From the NCBI GenBank assembly GCA_030272585.1, contig BSYQ01000005.1:3937501-4001500 (forward strand): a stretch of 64,000 nucleotides of DNA, read 5' to 3'. Position 1 is the first letter of the stretch; every line of letters starts with the position of its first letter. Below the pieces are notes generated by a model that was given only the letters and a program-made list of their open reading frames with translations, ran no database searches and was not told where the DNA came from. Below, in pieces: positions 59,309 to 64,000 of the stretch. A program made the translations under genes and the position numbers. The stretch is from Bryopsis sp. KO-2023. Taxonomy: Eukaryota > Chlorophyta > Ulvophyceae > Bryopsidales > Bryopsidaceae.

Positions 59309-61123
59309 ATGGCTGCCGATACACCCGCCGCAATTATTGCGAGGTTGGAAGCGGAGGTAGCTCAAAAAGAAGAGGAGCTGCAGCACTTTGTTACGACCGC
59401 AGAGGAGGTGCTGCAGAACAATGAGGCCTTAACCCGGCAGCTCGCAGAGTTGAGTGACCGGACGAAAGCAGCTGAGGCTGCGAAGGAGGCAGCGGAGAAA
59501 GCCAAGGATAAGGCGGAGGCGGAAAAGAAAGAAGCGGAGGACAAGACCAAGGTCTTGGAAGAAAAATTGGAAGCCATGAAGCAGAAAAAGCAAAGGTTCC
59601 AATCTCACATGATGGCTAACCATCGTGAGAATGACCTCCGTAAACAAGCTCTCGGGGGAATGGTGGATCGATTTACCGCGGTAGAGGAAACGCTGCAGCG
59701 AGCTGTAGCAACCGCGTGGAGTGCAGCAGCCAACAACCTTAAGAAGGAATTGGCAGAACAAGAGCTGCAGATCGATTTGCTGGGAGAGTCCCTCAGAGAC
59801 GGCTCTGAAAAACTTCAAGTGCAGAGCGAAACAACGGACAAGATGCTGCGTTTGAACCCGCCGGTACCAGCACCACGGGTACGCGAAGAACTGGATCGCC
59901 AAGTCCAAGTTCTGTTGTCAAACGCAACACTTGATCTGGAACCGTCCAAGGACGATGATGCGGGAGGCTCAAGCAAGGGCAAGGGGAAAGGGAAAAACAA
60001 ACGCCCAAGCTCGCCGTGTAGGGATGAAGATCCACACGGAAAGAGAAGGCGAGAGGACGGTGACGATGAAGGTGGTGAGCCACCGAGGGATCGTATGCCT
60101 GGAGATGCAGCAAGAGCCAACTTGTTACTCAAGTTAAAGGCTGCCGCATTAAAGACTCCAGCACCCTCACAACCAGCGCCAACAGTTCAGACTCCCGGAG
60201 ATGAGGCTACCGCAATAGCACCGGGGGAGGACTTATTCGACATGAGAGAGGAGGAGCTTTTGGACTTGGATTTTAACGAAGAAATTGACTTCGGCAGTCC
60301 ACCTCCTAGGCTCGAAGGTCCTAGTTCTGAACTGGAGGACGGGGAAATAAGGAATGATGAAGGGCCAAGCCAGGTGACAGAGGTTCAGCGTGCGGTTCAT
60401 CCACCGTTGGAGTTAGCTCCAACAGAAGCAGCACTTCGGGCTTTCCGAGAAAAGGTTAAGCTCAGAAGACTAAGGGCGGCTGCTCAGGACAAAGTGGATG
60501 CTGCACCCAGCGAAGTGAACCTGTCACGGGAGGATATCGCGGAGGCTTGCAACCCCATCACTGCGTCAGAGAAATGGCCGAAGGTCCAATATACTAACCC
60601 CAGGGACCGAGCCTTGCAAAATTACCGCGGCAACCGGCACTTTCACGAGTTGCCCATGTGCATTTGGTGCGGGAGAAGCCCAATGCAAGCAAGTGCTCAG
60701 CGGCTGACGCAGAAGAAGTATTCCGTCCTTCCTTGTGGGTATCACCTCGTGTGTGATGCTCATTGGTTGGCATACTCGATGCTGGGGCGCATCGTCACGG
60801 CGGTCCAAAAAGTCGCGGAAGTGGACAACAAGTCCATCGCCACCGTCTCCCCATTCTCTCTACCTGCCCATATGTTGAAGCTGACACGCTCGACGTTCGA
60901 AGAAATCCCTCCGTTCCCGGCTGAGCACGAGAAGTTGCCACACTGCAACATGTGTGTGAAGCGGCAGCTCAAGGTGTCCGGCATCACAAGGGATCTGCCA
61001 TTCCTAAAGTCCAAGAGGGTGGCTGCCGCATTTGATCCCTGTGTCCGGTATCGTGCAGTGCAGCAAGCGCATGCGCAGGAGCAGCGTGCTATCCAGCAAG
61101 CACAAGCGCAGGAACAGCGTTAA
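59309..61123 (+). CDS. A4 ORF3 (604 aa from the conserved Met)
   Basis: Same layout as A2 ORF3. Changes include KQKKQRF in the coil and SREDIAEACNP before the Cys/His module, whose ligands are all retained. An in-frame Met at 59225 gives the same 28-residue extension as in A2. Confidence 0.85.
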   Translation: MAADTPAAIIARLEAEVAQKEEELQHFVTTAEEVLQNNEALTRQLAELSDRTKAAEAAKEAAEKAKDKAEAEKKEAEDKTKVLEEKLEAMKQKKQRFQSHMMANHRENDLRKQALGGMVDRFTAVEETLQRAVATAWSAAANNLKKELAEQELQIDLLGESLRDGSEKLQVQSETTDKMLRLNPPVPAPRVREELDRQVQVLLSNATLDLEPSKDDDAGGSSKGKGKGKNKRPSSPCRDEDPHGKRRREDGDDEGGEPPRDRMPGDAARANLLLKLKAAALKTPAPSQPAPTVQTPGDEATAIAPGEDLFDMREEELLDLDFNEEIDFGSPPPRLEGPSSELEDGEIRNDEGPSQVTEVQRAVHPPLELAPTEAALRAFREKVKLRRLRAAAQDKVDAAPSEVNLSREDIAEACNPITASEKWPKVQYTNPRDRALQNYRGNRHFHELPMCIWCGRSPMQASAQRLTQKKYSVLPCGYHLVCDAHWLAYSMLGRIVTAVQKVAEVDNKSIATVSPFSLPAHMLKLTRSTFEEIPPFPAEHEKLPHCNMCVKRQLKVSGITRDLPFLKSKRVAAAFDPCVRYRAVQQAHAQEQRAIQQAQAQEQR

Positions 61124-61322
61124 GGAGGAGGGAAAAGGAGTTATCGTCGACCAAGTGTGTGCGTGCAGCAGCTGTCAGAGACGTCAGAGCAAGAGACAGG
61201 TCCAAGACAGTTGGGTGTGGGTATGGGAGTGGGTGAGTTTTGTGTTTGTGTTTTTGTGTTTTTGTTTTTTTTTCTTTGTGTTTTGGTGTGCGTGGGCGCC
61301 CACTTTTTGCGGGGGGGGCGTA

Positions 61323-61751
61323 TGTTAGTCTTTTAGCGCTATACGAGGTAGTTTGGGATAGAGCCGAGGGTGGCTGACGCATGTGGGTTCACGAGTAAGA
61401 CACAGACCCAGAGTTAGACCCAGAGTTTGGGGCATGCGTCAGCGTACTACACTTAGGGGTACTTAAGAGGCCCACTCGTTGTTTTGACGTTCACTTTATT
61501 TTGTAAGAACTCGGGATTCGTGGGATTGGTGTGTTCCCGCTTGTGTGTGTGTTTGTGTGTGTGTGTGTTAAGTGTTTGCCTGACGCAATCACTTCCCAAC
61601 CCAAGTGCTCTAGTAGCGTTCACAACCGCGCTAGCTAGAGAGTTGTCTAAACCAACAAACCCCACAAGTATACTTGCGTTAGCCAGCAAGTTATCACGAA
61701 TCCAACCAACACAGCCGACCACTATTGCGTCACCCACAAGCTTCACTATCA
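61323..61751 (+). repeat. 3' LTR of A4
   Basis: 429 bp, apparently identical to the 5' LTR including the short duplication. Followed by CCAAG. Confidence 0.95.
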
Positions 61752-61756
61752 CCAAG

Positions 61757-62149
61757 CCAGTCGCCTGCCTGTGAATTAATGAAGCGGCGCACCTCCAGCA
61801 CCTTAGGTCACCACAGTTGCACTTTGCTGATGGTGAAGATTTGATTGTCCACAGGAAAGCATTGCACGGGAAGTGCTCGGAGACAAACTGGAAGAGAAGG
61901 GACGACAGGCATCTCGGCACCTGAGGCCATGCAATCCACCCCCGGCGATGATTCAACTGCCAACCCATGGAAGCCTCAGGGTAATCCACTGTGAAGTGTG
62001 TGTCAGCTTGCTTGTTGAGGAAGCCTTGAAAATGTGTTCCTGTCTTGTGTTGGTCCCAGGGCGAGATAATGGAACCAGGGGTGGGTGTATGGAGAGCCAG
62101 CTCCAGTCCAGCAGCATCCTCATTCATGGTACGCTCAACAGCAGTTAAA
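61757..62149 (-). pseudogene. LINE D C-terminal region
   Basis: Minus-strand frame from LTAVERTMNEDA to HRQATGL. It joins in phase to GGITS at 50958 across the A5 solo LTR when the inversion is undone. HFPCNAFLWTIKSSPSAKCNCGDL resembles the Cys-containing end that follows the RNase H region in many LINEs. Clear RNase H active-site residues are not visible. Confidence 0.72.
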
Positions 62150-62154
62150 CTTGT

Positions 62155-62542
62155 TGTTAGTCTTTTAGCGCTATACGAGGTAGTTTGGGATAGAGCCGAG
62201 GGTGGCTGACGCATGTGGGTTCGCGAGTAAGACAGATTAGACCCAGAGTTTGGGGCATGCGTCAGCGTACTACACTTAGGGGTACTTAAGAGGCCCACTC
62301 GTTGTTTTGACATTCCATTCTAGTTGTAAGAACTCGGGATTCGTGGGATTGGTGTGTTCCCGCTTGTGTGTGTGTTTGTGTGTGTGTGTGTCTAAGTGTT
62401 TGCCTGACGCAATCACTTATCCAACCAAGTGCTCTAGTAGCGTTGCTAGAGAGTTGTCTAAAGCAACAAACCCCACAAGTATACTTGCGTTAGCCAGCAA
62501 GTTATCACGAATCCAACCAACACAGCCGACCACTATTGCGTC
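62155..62542 (+). repeat. Solo family A LTR (A5), 3' end broken off
   Basis: Starts TGTTAGTC and lacks the last 20 bases, which lie at 50959-50978. More diverged than the other A LTRs: a deletion of about 20 bp near 62440, CATTCCATTCTAG in place of GTTCACTTTATTT, and several substitutions. The break falls inside the fourth TGACGCA motif. With matched ACAAG/CTTGT flanks and no internal region, it is a product of LTR-LTR recombination. Confidence 0.9.
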
Positions 62543-62561
62543 CACGAAAATGTTTTCCGTG

Positions 62562-62647
62562 GCCTCGGTGGCGCAGTTGGTTAGCGCGTCGGTCTCATAA
62601 CCTCGTGAGCCATCCGGAGGTCACCAGTTCGATCCTGGTCCGGGGCA
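62562..62647 (+). tRNA. tRNA-Met, elongator (CAT), with a short intron
   Basis: Acceptor GCCTCGG/CCGGGGC, D-arm GTGGCGCAGTTGGTTAGCGC, loop CTCATAA, and T-arm ACCAG-TTCGATC-CTGGT. About 11-12 bases (near 62601-62612) separate the anticodon loop from the 3' half of the stem. This is the usual place for the intron of plant elongator tRNA-Met. Confidence 0.9.
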
Positions 62648-62713
62648 CTCCTCTTCTTTTCGGTCGAAGGAGAGCATCGCGCACACGAAAAAATGGAACG
62701 ATCGGGGCACGCT

Positions 62714-62786
62714 CACACTCGGCGGGACTCGAACCCGCAACCCCCAGATTAGAAGTCTGGTGCGCTATCCATTGCGCCACGGGTGC
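62714..62786 (-). tRNA. tRNA-Arg (TCT)
   Basis: Reads GCACCCGTGGCGCAATGG from 62786. Anticodon loop ACTTCTAAT, T-arm GCGGG-TTCGAGT-CCCGC. One acceptor pair (C5-A) is mismatched. 73 nt. Confidence 0.9.
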
Positions 62787-62930
62787 TCACGAGGGATGGT
62801 TCCCCGCGAGGCCGCAACGAGCGGCGAAAAGAAGGACAAGAGGGGGGAAAACGGGTGCCCTTTTGACGGGCCGTGGCGTTTCCACGTCGACCCCCACGAG
62901 GAACGACTCATGATGACTCATTCTGAATGA

Positions 62931-63004
62931 GCCCGCTTAGCTCAGATGGCTAGAGCGCGCCCTTCGTAAGGGCGAGGCCGAGAGTTCGACTCTCTCAGTG
63001 GGCA
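62931..63004 (+). tRNA. tRNA-Thr (CGT)
   Basis: Acceptor GCCCGCT/AGTGGGC, anticodon arm GCCCT-TCGTAAG-like with CGT at positions 34-36, T-arm GAGAG-TTCGACT-CTCTC, discriminator A. 74 nt. Confidence 0.92.
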
Positions 63005-63082
63005 ACCCTCCTTTTCCTCGCGGGGCAAATTCCGCCACGAACGAGGGGCCCCGAGGTCGGAACGCGACAAAGGCATCGCGTC

Positions 63083-63153
63083 GGGATGTTGGTCTAGTGG
63101 TATGATTCTCGCTTCGGGTGCGAGAGGTCCCGAGTTCAATTCCCGGTTCCCTG
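63083..63153 (+). pseudogene. tRNA-Pro (CGG), acceptor stem degenerate
   Basis: The D-arm (TGGTCTAGTGGTATGA), anticodon arm CTCGC-TTCGGGT-GCGAG and T-loop are typical of tRNA-Pro. GGGATGT at the 5' end pairs with TTCCCTG over only about four bases, and the T-stem has an A-C mismatch. It may be a pseudogene or need editing. Confidence 0.7.
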
Positions 63154-63486
63154 AACGGGGGCTGTTGACTTGTCAGTTGGTGGTGAGCGAGTTGCAGGCT
63201 TATCTACACCCTTGTCTAGACCCTTTTCCAGACTCTTTTCGGGTTTTTTTCCTTTAGGAATTCGTTTCGTTTCGTTTCCGGACATCCCCCAGCCACCATC
63301 GTCTTTATCTCGGATCTCCGAGATCTTTTTGTCGGATCCCGCATATTTTTTTCGGATCTCGGATATTTTTTTTTCTCGGATCCCACGGATCTTTTCTTCG
63401 GATCTCAGAGATCTTTTTCTCGGATCCCACGGATCTTTTTGTGGGATCCCGCAGATCTTGTCCCCAATAGCGTGGCCCAAAGCCGG
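63154..63486 (+). repeat. tRNA spacer with degenerate GGATC repeats
   Basis: Between about 63305 and 63465 a unit of 22-30 bp is repeated about seven times: CGGATC(C/T)C, a few bases, AGATC or GGATC, then a T run. Each unit has small inverted arms (GGATCTCCGAGATC). The rest of the spacer is T/C-rich with no gene. Confidence 0.75.
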
Positions 63487-63574
63487 TGCCACCTGTGAGA
63501 GTCGAACTCACGCCGTGAGTCTCACGGCCTTTCGCTTACAAAGCGAATGCTCTAGCTATCTGAGCTAAGGTGGC
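63487..63574 (-). tRNA. tRNA-Thr (TGT) with an extended variable region
   Basis: Acceptor GCCACCT/AGGTGGC, anticodon arm TTCGC-TTTGTAA-GCGAA, T-arm GTGAG-TTCGACT-CTCAC. Between the anticodon and T stems there are 19 bases instead of five. They contain GCCGTGA-GAC-TCACGGC, a perfect 7-bp hairpin. 88 nt instead of about 74. Confidence 0.8.
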
Positions 63575-63681
63575 TTCGGGGTGTCGCTACTCCCGCACGT
63601 GGGCAAATGACGAGGACAGTCGCTCTCGACTCCGTTTCGGGCCCGATCGCTCCCCTCCCGTCGCATGCTTCGCGTGGCGTC

Positions 63682-63755
63682 GGACCTGTAGCTCAGTCGG
63701 TTAGAGCGCTAGTCTTATGAGCCGGAAGTCGCGGGTTCAATCCCCGCCAGGTCTA
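63682..63755 (+). tRNA. tRNA-Ile (TAT) by loop position
   Basis: Acceptor GGACCTG/CAGGTCT, T-arm GCGGG-TTCAATC-CCCGC, loop CTTATGA giving TAT. The anticodon stem CTAGT/GCCGG has one A-C mismatch and two G-T pairs, so identity is less sure. 74 nt, no intron. Confidence 0.72.
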
Positions 63756-63838
63756 CGGTGCGCAAGAATGCGTCGACATCACGTCCGTCCGAGGAAGACA
63801 TTCCCGTCTTTCACAACGACAAAGAAACGTGGGGGGGT

Positions 63839-63919
63839 TGTGGCGAGTGGGATTTGAACCCACGCCCTTTCGGACTGGAACCTTACTCCAGCGCCTTGGA
63901 CCAACTCGGCCATCGCCAC
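63839..63919 (-). tRNA. tRNA-Leu (AAG)
   Basis: Acceptor GTGGCGA/TCGCCAC with discriminator A, D-arm TGGCCGAGTTGGTCCAAGGC, anticodon arm CTGGA-GTAAGGT-TCCAG, a long variable arm, T-arm GTGGG-TTCAAAT-CCCAC. Confidence 0.92.
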
Positions 63920-64000
63920 GTTTGAAGGAGGGACGGAAGGGATCCGTGGGACGGCAACCCCCCCATCGGGGTCGACGGATGCATGGGAGACGCTCGCCGC

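Larger units (their letters stand above)
51636..61751 (+). mobile_element. Complete family A element copy 4 (A4)
   Basis: The LTRs are 429 bp (51636-52064 and 61323-61751) with no difference noticed. Both carry the same extra GACCCAGAGTTA-type duplication. The target duplication is CCAAG (51631-51635 and 61752-61756). The primer site is 52067-52078. All three frames are open. It is the youngest copy by LTR identity. The target is LINE D coding sequence. Confidence 0.96.
50979..62542. other. Inverted segment (11,564 bp)
   Basis: Turning this block round restores three things at once: a full A5 LTR, its ACAAG target duplication, and an in-frame continuation of LINE D from GGITS to LTAVERTMNEDA. 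The block contains tRNA-Leu, the truncated tRNA-Ser, the LINE 3' end, A4 and most of A5. The LTR-side join is blunt with no bases lost. Confidence 0.88.

Noticed and set aside
61453..62313. A 286-codon minus-strand frame
   Set aside because: It is a composite of A4 LTR, LINE D and A5 LTR antisense. Only the middle (61757-62149) is real LINE sequence.

Overview
The window reads as a repeat-dominated stretch of a eukaryotic nuclear genome. It holds nested retrotransposons and a cluster of nuclear tRNA genes. I see no recognisable single-copy protein gene, no bacterial operon and no CRISPR array. An elongator tRNA-Met gene with a short intron next to the anticodon, together with chromodomain Ty3 elements, points to the green lineage (plant or streptophyte alga). 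That placement is inference; the species cannot be fixed from this sequence.

Layout. Bases 1-9086 are a Ty3/gypsy element (family B, copy B1) whose 5' end lies outside the window. It has gag-protease, RT-RNase H and integrase-plus-accessory reading frames, a long 3' UTR and a 590-bp 3' LTR. Bases 9143-32949 are a second, decayed family B element (B2), split by two complete family A elements, A1 (9584-19689) and A2 (19711-29804), inserted 16 bp apart. Bases 32950-37352 are a 5'-truncated, internally deleted chromodomain element (C1). Bases 37429-47524 are A3, on the minus strand, with flanks that do not match. Bases 47525-48363 are the 5' LTR and leader of a second C element (C2, minus strand). 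From 48364 there is a LINE (element D), cut up by C2, by a 518-bp non-coding LTR element (a SMART/TRIM), by a solo A LTR (A5) and by A4 (51636-61751). From 62562 to the end lies a tRNA cluster: Met, Arg, Thr, a degenerate Pro, an unusual Thr, Ile and Leu. A tRNA-Leu and a truncated tRNA-Ser at 51077-51283 probably belonged to the same cluster.

Family A is complete and very young. It has 420-429 bp LTRs (TG...CA), a primer-binding site TGGTTTCGGAGC, an 883-aa Gag, a Pol reached by a probable -1 frameshift on an A8 run, and a third ORF of about 604 aa between integrase and the 3' LTR. ORF3 has a coiled coil and a spaced Cys/His module. A module with nearly the same spacing sits after the integrase of family B, so an accessory retrotransposon protein shared by two lineages is the best candidate here for an undescribed system.

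History. The 3' end of the solo LTR A5 is missing at 62542 and is found, inverted, at 50959-50978. Its target duplication (ACAAG) also matches across those two places, and the LINE reading frame continues through them. So bases 50979-62542 have been inverted, and the breakpoints can be placed to the base. The SMART element, family A and family C all carry the same primer-binding site, which suggests that the non-coding element is mobilised by the autonomous ones.
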